64,000 bases of DNA from Cohnella phaseoli (GTDB lineage: Bacteria > Bacillota > Bacilli > Paenibacillales > Paenibacillaceae), in assembly GCF_003386235.1 (NCBI RefSeq), contig NZ_QRDZ01000001.1, positions 248,001-312,000 of the forward strand, written 5' to 3'. The notes beneath the pieces were generated by a model, which was not told the origin of the DNA, did not search any database, and worked only from the letters and a program-made list of their open reading frames with translations. The position numbers and the translations under genes were made by a program. This document shows positions 26,245-34,068 of this stretch, in pieces (positions within the stretch are counted from its first letter, which is position 1; every line of letters starts with the position of its first letter).

Positions 26245-26278
26245 GTTTGCCTGGACGGTATAGTGAATTCAGGCAAAC
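26245..26278 (+). promoter_or_regulatory. Promoter block of the first transporter operon
   Basis: GTTTGCCTG (26245-26253) and CAGGCAAAC (26270-26278) form a 9-base inverted repeat flanking TATAGT, a -10-like box. No good -35 box lies 17 bases upstream, as expected for an activator-dependent promoter. The segment TATAGTGAATTCAGGCAAAC recurs with three changes at 51643 before the paralogous gene. Confidence 0.55.
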
Positions 26279-26306
26279 CAATTCAACATAATGAGGGGGC
26301 AGACAA

Positions 26307-28007
26307 ATGAGCTTCACGATGAAAAAAGGGTTAGCGCTTTCTTGCGCGGCAGCTTTGCTGCTTGCGTCTGCGGCGTGCAGCAGTGCCAAGAATAATGCGC
26401 AGACAGAGGGCTCCGCATCACCTCAGGCAACGGCGACGACATCGTCACAGCCATCGGATAGCGCGGCTGCGACCGGCAAATACGATCCTCCGATCACGCT
26501 TACGACGGTTAGAGCAAACGATACGGCCTTGTTCACCGAAGGACAGACGATGGACAAGAACGCGATCTACGACGCTTACGAACAAGACTTGGGCATTACG
26601 CTCAAGAACAATTGGGTTGTCGACACCAAGGAGTATGATTCCAAGCTGAAAATCAGTATTGCCGCCAACGATCTGCCGGATTTCTTCAAGGTGTCGGCCG
26701 AGGATTTGCCGCGTCTGGTCGAATCCGATATGGTGATGGATCTGACGGAAGTATTCGAGCAATATGCCAGCGAAGAGACGAAAAAGCTGGTCGTGTCCGA
26801 CGGCGGCAAGCAGATGCAATCCGCTACGTTCGACGGCAAGCTGATGGCGATCCCCCAGACGAACAGTCCATTTAACGCTGCGTCATTCGTCTGGGTGCGT
26901 CAGGACTGGCTGCAGGAAATGAATCTGCCGGAGCCTAAGACGATGCAGGACTTGCTGCAAATTTCCGAGGCGTTCGCATCGAGAAATACGGGCGGCAAAG
27001 GCAAAGCGTTCGGACTGGGATTGGACAAGGATCAGATCGGTTCGCCGATCGGCTTCCTTAACGGCTACCATGCCTATCCGGGGCAATGGGTGAAGGACAG
27101 CTCGGGCAAACTTGTCTATGGCAGTACCCAGCCTGAGGTGAAGACGGCGCTTAAGCAGCTCCAGGATATGTACAAAGCCGGGCAGATCGATCCGGAGGTT
27201 GCGGTCAACGACAATGCGAAAATGCTGGAGCAGGTCTCCAACGACCGCGTAGGTATGCTGTTCGGAGCTTTCTGGTACAGCGCGGCGATGCAGGATGCGG
27301 TGGTCAAGGACGGCAAGGTAACCCAGGAGTGGGGCGTATATACGATTCCGTCCGTTGATGGCGATCCCGCAATGTCGCAGGTGTCGGCTTCAGTCGCTTC
27401 GTACTATGTCGTCAATAAAAATGCGGAGCATCCGGAAGCCGTAATGAAGGTGCTGAACCAATGGGTAGATGCGCTGCTGGGAGGGAAGCCGGCGGATGGA
27501 GATCCGCGCGCTGTCTACAGCTTCGGCAAAGAGCTGAAGGACATGGGCAACGAAGCGTGGGCGATCAATCCGCTCACGATCTTTATCCAGGATCTATACG
27601 TCCAAGGCGGTCAGCATTTAGGCAAAGCGCTGGACACGGGAGACACCTCGGCGATCGAATGGAGCGGCGACCTGAAAAACCGCTACGACCAGGTCAAGAA
27701 ATTCGAAGCCGGCGATACGACGTTCTGGTACCAGGTCGATATTGCGGGCAAAGGCGGGGCCTTCGAGAAAATGTACGAGTATTCCCAGCAGAACAGATAT
27801 CATTTCGATGAGTTTTACGGAGTTGCAACACCGACGATGGCCGAGCGGGGCGATTTGTTGAAGACGAAGGAGCAAGAGGTTTTCACTAAGATTATTATCG
27901 GTGCTGCATCGATCGACGAGTTCGACAAGTTTGTTGCCGATTGGACCAAGCTGGGCGGCGACAAGATTACGGAAGAAGTGAACGAGTGGCACGCATCAAG
28001 ACAATAG
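26307..28007 (+). CDS. Extracellular solute-binding lipoprotein, LplA-like
   Basis: 566 residues. Lipoprotein signal with lipobox ASAAC (Cys about 26), then a Ser/Ala/Thr-rich linker and a family-1-type binding protein with DLPDFFKVSAEDLPRLVE, VWVRQDWLQEMNLPEPKTMQDL, and NGYHAYPGQWVKDSSGKLVYG. This is the large (about 560 residue) class that works with LplB/LplC-type permeases in oligosaccharide uptake. GAGGGGGC precedes the ATG. It heads an operon with two permeases, interrupted by a palindromic repeat after this gene. It is divergent from its two-component pair. It is paralogous to the protein at 51689. Ligand unknown, probably a plant polysaccharide fragment. Confidence 0.9.
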   Translation: MSFTMKKGLALSCAAALLLASAACSSAKNNAQTEGSASPQATATTSSQPSDSAAATGKYDPPITLTTVRANDTALFTEGQTMDKNAIYDAYEQDLGITLKNNWVVDTKEYDSKLKISIAANDLPDFFKVSAEDLPRLVESDMVMDLTEVFEQYASEETKKLVVSDGGKQMQSATFDGKLMAIPQTNSPFNAASFVWVRQDWLQEMNLPEPKTMQDLLQISEAFASRNTGGKGKAFGLGLDKDQIGSPIGFLNGYHAYPGQWVKDSSGKLVYGSTQPEVKTALKQLQDMYKAGQIDPEVAVNDNAKMLEQVSNDRVGMLFGAFWYSAAMQDAVVKDGKVTQEWGVYTIPSVDGDPAMSQVSASVASYYVVNKNAEHPEAVMKVLNQWVDALLGGKPADGDPRAVYSFGKELKDMGNEAWAINPLTIFIQDLYVQGGQHLGKALDTGDTSAIEWSGDLKNRYDQVKKFEAGDTTFWYQVDIAGKGGAFEKMYEYSQQNRYHFDEFYGVATPTMAERGDLLKTKEQEVFTKIIIGAASIDEFDKFVADWTKLGGDKITEEVNEWHASRQ

Positions 28008-28022
28008 ATAAGAACTGAGAAT

Positions 28023-28198
28023 GGGGCTGTCCCATAAGCATAGTTGCTTGAGATGATCGATGACGCTTTAATGACATACAACTCTTGATTTTGGTCGTTT
28101 TGTGGGGAATCTCGCATCGGGGGGTACAGACCGTACGCCTATTACTCTTACCATCGATTATCTTGTAGAGCAACTTGAATGGTTTATGGAACAGCCCC
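28023..28198. repeat. Palindromic repeat element, long form
   Basis: The element begins GGGGCTGTCCCATAAGC and ends with the inverted form (..TTTATGGAACAGCCCC); the arms also share GATGATCGAT/ATCGATTATC. The centre carries TTTTGTGGGGAATCTCGCATCG, seen also at 3725. It sits exactly between the binding-protein gene and the first permease and would form a large stem-loop in the operon mRNA. Confidence 0.8.
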
Positions 28199-28232
28199 TA
28201 TAAATTCAGCAGTTAGAAAGGAGGGGAAGGGA

Positions 28233-29129
28233 ATGGTCGCCGCACTGCGGAAATATTGGCCGCTGCACCTGATGATTCTCCCCGGGTTTCTGTTGGTGCT
28301 CGTTTACAGCTACGGTCCGATGGCCGGACTGGCCATTGCATTTAAGAAGTTTATGCCGTCCAAAGGCATCTTCGGATCGCCCTGGATCGGAATGGATAAC
28401 TTTCAATTCGTCTGGTCGCTTCCGGATACCCCTCAGATTATTCGCAATACGATTATTATTGCCCTGCTGAAAATGATCGCCGGGCTGGTCGCGCCGATTA
28501 TCGCGGCTCTCCTGCTTAACGAGGTTCGGAAGGCGGTGTTTAAGCGCACCGTTCAGACGCTGATTTATTTGCCGCATTTCCTGTCATGGATTATTCTGGG
28601 CGGCATTCTAATCGATCTTTTGTCTCCTTCACAGGGGCTGGTAAATAGAGCGTTGGGTCTACTCGGCATTGAGCCGATTTTTTTTCTGGGCGACAATCGC
28701 TGGTTCCGTTTTACTTTGGTTTTCTCTGATGTGTGGAAGGAATTCGGCTTCGGTACAATCGTCTATTTGGCGGCGCTGACAAGCATTAATCCGACGCTGT
28801 ACGAGGCTGCGGAGATTGATGGAGCCAACCGCTGGCGTCAGACATGGCATGTGACCTTGCCGGGCATGCTGCCGATCATCGTACTGCTCGCCACGCTCAG
28901 TCTCGGTAGCGTGCTTAATGCCGGCTTCGATCAAGTATTCAATTTGTACAGCACGCCTGTGTACGAGACCGGCGACATCATCGATACCTATGTGTACCGG
29001 ATCGGTATCCAGAAAGCGCAGTACGGCATCGCCACGGCGATTGGTTTGTTTAAGTCCGTCGTTTCGCTCATTTTTATTTCTATTTCTTACTTTCTGGCCT
29101 ATCGATTAGCCAACTATCGCATTTTTTAA
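28233..29129 (+). CDS. ABC sugar permease, LplB/UgpA-like
   Basis: 298 residues from the ATG at 28233, which follows AAAGGAGGGG; the 18-residue extension upstream lies before that site. Six hydrophobic helices and the cytoplasmic EAA loop EAAEIDGANRWRQTWHVTLPG that contacts the ATPase. The N-terminus (YWPLHLMILPGFLLVLVYSY) and NAGFDQVFNLYS are typical of LplB-type permeases. It forms a heterodimer with the next gene product. No ATPase gene is present in the window, so a shared MsmX-type ATPase is assumed. Confidence 0.9.
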   Translation: MVAALRKYWPLHLMILPGFLLVLVYSYGPMAGLAIAFKKFMPSKGIFGSPWIGMDNFQFVWSLPDTPQIIRNTIIIALLKMIAGLVAPIIAALLLNEVRKAVFKRTVQTLIYLPHFLSWIILGGILIDLLSPSQGLVNRALGLLGIEPIFFLGDNRWFRFTLVFSDVWKEFGFGTIVYLAALTSINPTLYEAAEIDGANRWRQTWHVTLPGMLPIIVLLATLSLGSVLNAGFDQVFNLYSTPVYETGDIIDTYVYRIGIQKAQYGIATAIGLFKSVVSLIFISISYFLAYRLANYRIF

Positions 29130-29158
29130 TATAGAAATGGTATTAAGGAGGGGGTACA

Positions 29159-30043
29159 GTGGGCGTTAGGATGTCACGCGGTTATCGCCTGTTCTCCGTT
29201 ATGAATCATTGCTTTCTGTTGCTTCTGGCTATTGCTTGCGTTCTTCCGCTCCTTCATATTCTGGCTCTGTCTTTCAGTTCGGCTTCCGCCGTTACCGCCG
29301 GCGAGGTGACGTTCTGGCCTGTCGATTGGACGTTGGCCTCTTATGAGAATGTGTTTGGTAAAAAAGAATATTTGGTCGCCTTCTGGGTATCGATTAAGCG
29401 TGTATCCATCGGCGTGTTCCTGAATATGCTGCTGACGATTCTGATCGCTTACCCGCTGTCGAAGGAAAATAGTCAATTTCCGGGAAGAACGATGTACGCC
29501 TGGTACTTTGTATTTACGATGCTGTTCAGCGGCGGTTTGATTCCGTGGTACATGGTCATTAAGGATACTGGATTAATCGGCTCGATCTGGGCGCTGGTTA
29601 TCCCGTCTGCCGTACCTATCTTTAATGTGATCATCCTGCTCAATTTCTTCCGCGGCCTACCTAAGGAACTGGAGGAGTCGGCCAAGCTGGATGGGGCCGG
29701 ATATTTCCGCGTACTCTGGCGGATTTTCGTGCCGCTGTCGATGCCTGCGCTGGCTACGCTGCTGCTCTTTGCCGTTGTCGGCCACTGGAACAGCTGGTTT
29801 GACGGTCTCATTCTCTCTACCCGCACGGAGCAATATCCGCTGCAAAGCTTCTTGCAGACGATTATTATCAAGCTCGATCCGGCCTATCTGAGCTCGCGCG
29901 ATGCGGAATTGTTCGCGCTGATGAACGATCGAACGAGCCGCGCCGCGCAGATTTTCGTCGCCGCGTTTCCGATTCTGATCGTCTATCCGTTCCTGCAGCG
30001 TTTCTTTATCAAGGGGATTGTGCTGGGCAGCGTTAAAGAATAA
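29159..30043 (+). CDS. ABC sugar permease, LplC/YtcP-like
   Basis: 294 residues from the GTG at 29159, preceded by AAGGAGGGGG; an ATG at 29171 is possible. Six helices; the EAA-loop equivalent reads ELEESAKLDGAGYFRVLWRIFVPLS. The start (VLPLLHILALSFSSASAV) and end (PFLQRFFIKGIVLGSVKE) match the LplC type. Second half of the translocation pore with the preceding permease. Followed after 49 bases by the GH42-like gene, probably in one transcript. Confidence 0.9.
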   Translation: MGVRMSRGYRLFSVMNHCFLLLLAIACVLPLLHILALSFSSASAVTAGEVTFWPVDWTLASYENVFGKKEYLVAFWVSIKRVSIGVFLNMLLTILIAYPLSKENSQFPGRTMYAWYFVFTMLFSGGLIPWYMVIKDTGLIGSIWALVIPSAVPIFNVIILLNFFRGLPKELEESAKLDGAGYFRVLWRIFVPLSMPALATLLLFAVVGHWNSWFDGLILSTRTEQYPLQSFLQTIIIKLDPAYLSSRDAELFALMNDRTSRAAQIFVAAFPILIVYPFLQRFFIKGIVLGSVKE

Positions 30044-30092
30044 CACCGGATGCGCGATGCGTGCATCTGCGAAGAAGGGGAAATCGGCTTTG

Positions 30093-32117
30093 ATGAATAA
30101 AACGAGTTTACAACCCGAGAAGGTCCAATATATGCTGCGCCCTTTGCTGACGGTTTTGCAGGACGATGCGCTCTGGGCTTCGTTTATGGCGTATGCCCGG
30201 AGCATTCGCGCCGATGCGGTCATGGCGTTCAGCACGCATCTGGAAGCGAATCATCCCGATCTGGACACGCTTCGCGAGCGGATGCCTTTGTTCGCCAAGC
30301 GGTTCGCCGAAGTTCGAGCGGCGGGAATGAGTCCGATGGTCAACTACTACGTGACGATGGGGCATGCCCATATGCTGCCTGCCGAGCATGCCCAAGCGTT
30401 TACGGATATGGTCGACGCACAGGGAAGGAAGGAAACCGGCTGCCCTTGCCCGCTTTGTCCGGAGTTTCGCCGTTACATCGTGGAGGCATATAAGCTGTTC
30501 GCTTCGCTCGATGTCGACGCGATCTGGATCGATGACGATTACCGACTGTTTGGTCGAGAGGATACGAATGCGTTTTTATGCTTCTGCGATCGCCATCTGG
30601 AAGAGTTCGGCGAGAGAACGGGCGTATTGTACAGTCGTGAGGAGATCCAGGCTGCGCTGCTGAAAGATCCGCAGAGCTGCACGGCCGAGGAGCTGCAGCT
30701 TCGCCAAGATTGGCGGCTGTTGCAGGAAGACGTCCTTGTTGAGCTTGGCGCGCTGCTGCGCGATGCCTCCGAATCGGTCAACCCGAACATCCGCATGGGG
30801 CTGATGACCAATACGCTTGAGATGATGCTGCGCAACGGCCGGCATCTCGACGCCGAGATCCGAGCGCTGCGAACGGAGCGGCAGCCGGAGCCTTACGTCA
30901 GGATTGGCGGCGCGAGCTACACCGATGAGCATTTGCCGGGGATTCTCGATCGCTGCGTGACGTTCGACGCCATGGCTGCCATGATTACGGAGCCGAGCCG
31001 AATCGGTTCGGAAATCGAGCAATTTCCTTGGACGATTGGAGGCAAGTCTGCACGCGGTCTTGCTTTGGAGTTGTATTTGCTTACTGTGAGCTTCAGTCCG
31101 CTTCTGACGCTAAGCATCAATGACGGATTTCTCGGTTTTGACGACGTTTCGGGCAATTACCGGAAGGAGCTGTGGCCGCTCAAAGATTATTTGCAGGCGG
31201 TCACGGACGCTCTGACGGGCAAGACCCGCAAAGGTGCGTCGCTGCCGTTCCCCAATGATCCGGCAGTCACGGCCGGTATGAATCTGAACGGAGCTCCGCT
31301 GCCGCGGTTCCAGCATGCGCTGACCCGCATCGGAATCCCTGTTGCGCCTGACGACCGTACGCCGACGCTGCTCACTATAAATGAAGCGACGGCTTACGCG
31401 GAGGAGACGATAACGGCTTGGCTGAAGCAAGGCGCGATCGTGACCTCCGAGGCGTTCTACCATCTGTGCGCACGGGGAATCGTGCACGACTGTCCGATTC
31501 GCGCGGAGAAAGGCGATATGTCGCAGCGAACAACCTTGGAACGGATCACGGCTCCTCATGCCCCGGATTGGCTGCGCAACAAGGATGTCGTTTCCTGGCT
31601 TTATATCCCGCTGCACACGAATTATATCCTTTCGGCCGGAGAAGGAGCCGAGGTATGGTCCGAGCTTTACGATAATTTGGGCGGGCTGCAGTCTCCCGGT
31701 GTGATTGTGACGAAGCAGCCGTATCCGATGGCGGTTGTGGCTCATACAGGGGATCTGCTGAAGGAGACGGGACGGCAGTGGTTATACCAACATCTCATGT
31801 CCTATCTGACTGATGGAGAGTACCCGGCCATGGTGGAGCAGGGAGTCAACTTGTATCCCGTCTGGTGGGAGGGCGGTACGGAGGCGCTGCTGGGCTTGAC
31901 GAATTTCAGTCTGGAGACGTATCCTTCACTCCAGCTATGGATTCCTACGCGTCGAAAGCTGGCGCGCGTCGAGCGGCTGACGCGTGCCAGCACTTGGATT
32001 GAGGCCGATGCCAGCGCGGCTGCGCATCCGGACGGCGGCATTCGGCTTACGCTGCACGGAGAAAGCGTGCCGGCTCCGGTTTCTTTTGCAACGTTTCGCT
32101 TAACCTTTGCGGAATGA
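30093..32117 (+). CDS. Putative glycoside-hydrolase-like protein, GH42-like layout
   Basis: About 674 residues; I do not recognise the family with certainty. The first half looks like a TIM barrel (ADAVMAFSTHLEANHPD, VDAIWIDDDYRLFG, NIRMGLMTNTLEMML, GGASYTDEHLPG), followed by a Rossmann-like stretch similar in position to the GATase-like domain of GH42 (TPTLLTINEATAYAEETI, QGAIVTSEAFYHLCARG) and a C-terminal beta domain. Acidic residues in WIDDD could be catalytic, but this is a guess. No signal peptide. The start is uncertain: the ATG at 30093 has AAGGGG about 13 bases upstream, and an ATG at 30057 is in frame. It follows the permeases and precedes a ceramidase-like gene, so it probably processes the imported substrate. 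Confidence 0.55.
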   Translation: MNKTSLQPEKVQYMLRPLLTVLQDDALWASFMAYARSIRADAVMAFSTHLEANHPDLDTLRERMPLFAKRFAEVRAAGMSPMVNYYVTMGHAHMLPAEHAQAFTDMVDAQGRKETGCPCPLCPEFRRYIVEAYKLFASLDVDAIWIDDDYRLFGREDTNAFLCFCDRHLEEFGERTGVLYSREEIQAALLKDPQSCTAEELQLRQDWRLLQEDVLVELGALLRDASESVNPNIRMGLMTNTLEMMLRNGRHLDAEIRALRTERQPEPYVRIGGASYTDEHLPGILDRCVTFDAMAAMITEPSRIGSEIEQFPWTIGGKSARGLALELYLLTVSFSPLLTLSINDGFLGFDDVSGNYRKELWPLKDYLQAVTDALTGKTRKGASLPFPNDPAVTAGMNLNGAPLPRFQHALTRIGIPVAPDDRTPTLLTINEATAYAEETITAWLKQGAIVTSEAFYHLCARGIVHDCPIRAEKGDMSQRTTLERITAPHAPDWLRNKDVVSWLYIPLHTNYILSAGEGAEVWSELYDNLGGLQSPGVIVTKQPYPMAVVAHTGDLLKETGRQWLYQHLMSYLTDGEYPAMVEQGVNLYPVWWEGGTEALLGLTNFSLETYPSLQLWIPTRRKLARVERLTRASTWIEADASAAAHPDGGIRLTLHGESVPAPVSFATFRLTFAE

Positions 32118-32144
32118 ATCGGGTTGTTTGAGGAGAGGGATGCG

Positions 32145-33560
32145 ATGAAGATCGGCTGGGGTAGAAAAGAGATCACTCCGCCGGAGCCTGCGGCGTTGGC
32201 CGGCCAATTTTACGAGCGGATTGCCCGCGAAACGCGCGATCCGCTGATGGCGACCGCGCTTGCTTTGGAAGGTGCGGACGGAGAGCAGGCGGTTCTCGTT
32301 AGCTGCGATCTTATCGCGATAGAGAAGCATGTGCAGATCGGCGTGCGCGAGCGGGTGCGGCAGATCGTCCCGGAGCTTGATCCGAGCGCGATCCTATTGA
32401 ACGCCACCCATACACACACGGCGCCGTACACCTATAGCGAATCGCTATGGATTCCGCTGTTCTGGACGCGCCAGCCGCCGGAAGCGATGACGCCTGAGAC
32501 ATACGCAAGCTTTGCGATTGGGCGGATCGCCGAGGCGGTTGCAGAGGCGTGGACGAGCCGAAGCGCCGGCGCGATCAGCCGCGGAGAAGGTCATGCCGCG
32601 CTCGGGTATAACCGCAGAGTCCTGTACGACGACGGTACGGCCAGCATGTACGGCAAGCTGGATGCGACGCATTTTTACGGCTTCGAAGGGCCGGAGGATC
32701 ATCGGGTGGACATGCTGTTCACCTGGGATCGCAGCGGCGAGCTGACCGGCGTCGTTGTGAACGCTGCCTGTCCGGCGCAGATTAACGAGGGCGACCGGCG
32801 CGTGTCCGCCGATTATTTCGGCGAAGTACGTCTGCTGATCCGAGACAGATGGCAGCGGGACGTGCATGTGCTGGGTATAATCGGCGCAGCTGGGGATCAA
32901 GCGCCGTTTGACCTGATCCGTCGCCGATATTCGCAGCTTAGCGTCGACGATGAGCTGAGGTCGGCGGCCCGCAAGCTGGTCGGCACGATGGAAGATGCGT
33001 TTGAGCAGGCGCGGCTAGGGCGGGAGGATACGCCCGTGTTTCGGCACAAGATCCGAGAGGTGGAGCTTCCGCTGAGGATGGTTCCCAAGGTGGAAGCTGA
33101 ATACGCGCTTGAGGAATGGGAGAAGTTCTGCAAGCGCTGCGAGTCGGAGGAGGAACCATCGGCGTACTTCCAATCTCTTGGCTTCGAACGACAGAACGAA
33201 CTGCTTCAAGCCTGGAGCGTGCAAAACCGGTACAAGCAGCTGCAGCGGATGAAATTTTTCCGCTTTGAAATGCACACGCTGCGAATCGGGGAGGCGACGC
33301 TGGTCACCAATCCGTTCGAGCTGTTTACGGCCTACGGCCTGCAGCTCAGGGCTCGCAGTGCGGCTAAGATGACGCTTGTGTCGCAGCTGACTTGCGACTC
33401 CGGCGGCTATTTGCCAACGGCTGAGGCAGTGGTCAGCGGAGGATACAGCACACAATTGTTTAACGGGTTGGTTGGACCCGAGGGAGGTCGGCTGCTGGTG
33501 GAATATACGCTTCAGTCCATTCAGGAGCTGTGGGACCGGCCGGAAGGGGATGGACAGTGA
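32145..33560 (+). CDS. Neutral/alkaline ceramidase-like hydrolase domain protein
   Basis: 471 residues from the ATG at 32145, which follows GAGGAGAGGG. The start MKIGWGRKEITPPEP, the segment ILLNATHTHTAPYTY with paired histidines, and GAAGDQAPFDL match the N-terminal catalytic domain of neutral/alkaline non-lysosomal ceramidases, zinc amidases. In bacteria most such proteins lack a proven ceramide substrate and sit in carbohydrate clusters, where a role in removing an N-acyl or ester group is possible. No signal peptide, hence cytoplasmic here. It lies between the GH42-like gene and the GNAT remnant, whose start overlaps its stop. Confidence 0.7.
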   Translation: MKIGWGRKEITPPEPAALAGQFYERIARETRDPLMATALALEGADGEQAVLVSCDLIAIEKHVQIGVRERVRQIVPELDPSAILLNATHTHTAPYTYSESLWIPLFWTRQPPEAMTPETYASFAIGRIAEAVAEAWTSRSAGAISRGEGHAALGYNRRVLYDDGTASMYGKLDATHFYGFEGPEDHRVDMLFTWDRSGELTGVVVNAACPAQINEGDRRVSADYFGEVRLLIRDRWQRDVHVLGIIGAAGDQAPFDLIRRRYSQLSVDDELRSAARKLVGTMEDAFEQARLGREDTPVFRHKIREVELPLRMVPKVEAEYALEEWEKFCKRCESEEEPSAYFQSLGFERQNELLQAWSVQNRYKQLQRMKFFRFEMHTLRIGEATLVTNPFELFTAYGLQLRARSAAKMTLVSQLTCDSGGYLPTAEAVVSGGYSTQLFNGLVGPEGGRLLVEYTLQSIQELWDRPEGDGQ

Positions 33561-33985
33561 ACGCGATAACAATCAAGAGCATTGGCGATTGCACACTGGC
33601 GGAAATTACGGGGCTGTGGAACGTCGGCTTCGAGCAGCTCCACGGGTTAACGATTTTCCGGCGGTCGGGCGCATTTGATTGCGTGCCGTTCCGGCGGGAG
33701 AGAAGCGATCGTTACTTGTGTGTGCTGGGGATGGCCGAGGCGGTGAGGGCGCTGCCGCACTGCGAGGCGAATCCAGCGCGCGAAGATGGCCGGGACGTTG
33801 TCCGTTTTATGCTCGGGGAAGTGTATGGACCCTATGATGCGCCGATTGAGCGCATGCCGCATTATTTGCGTTCGACGAACGAGGCGGCGATGGAGGCTTT
33901 GGCAGAGGCGGGCTTCGAGAAGGTGTTCGAAGAATACCTGATGGTGCTCGGTTTTGGTGCGCAGTCCGGCCGAACGCCGCAATGA
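33557..33985 (+). pseudogene. GNAT-like acetyltransferase remnant with missing core
   Basis: 142 residues from a GTG at 33557 whose codon overlaps the previous stop (GTGA); GGAAGGGG lies upstream. The N-terminus (ITIKSIGDCTLAEITGLWN) looks like the start of a GNAT protein and the C-terminus (YLRSTNEAAMEALAEAGFEKVFEEY) like the end of one, but the central acetyl-CoA motif (R/Q-x-x-G-x-G/A) is absent: GLWNVGFEQ runs directly into LTIFRRSGAF. An internal deletion that kept the frame is the simplest reading. It could still be a small folded protein, so calling it a pseudogene is tentative. Confidence 0.5.
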
Positions 33986-34068
33986 CGGAGAAGGGGGCGC
34001 AAGCCCCTCATTTTCCAGCAGGCTGCAATGCGGTCAAAGTCTTTCATTCGATAGAGGGAGGTTATTGG

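Noticed and set aside
33982..34068. 29-residue N-terminal extension of the giant SLH protein
   Set aside because: The GTG at 34069 has AGGGAGG seven bases upstream and is followed by a clean signal peptide; the extension would bury it.
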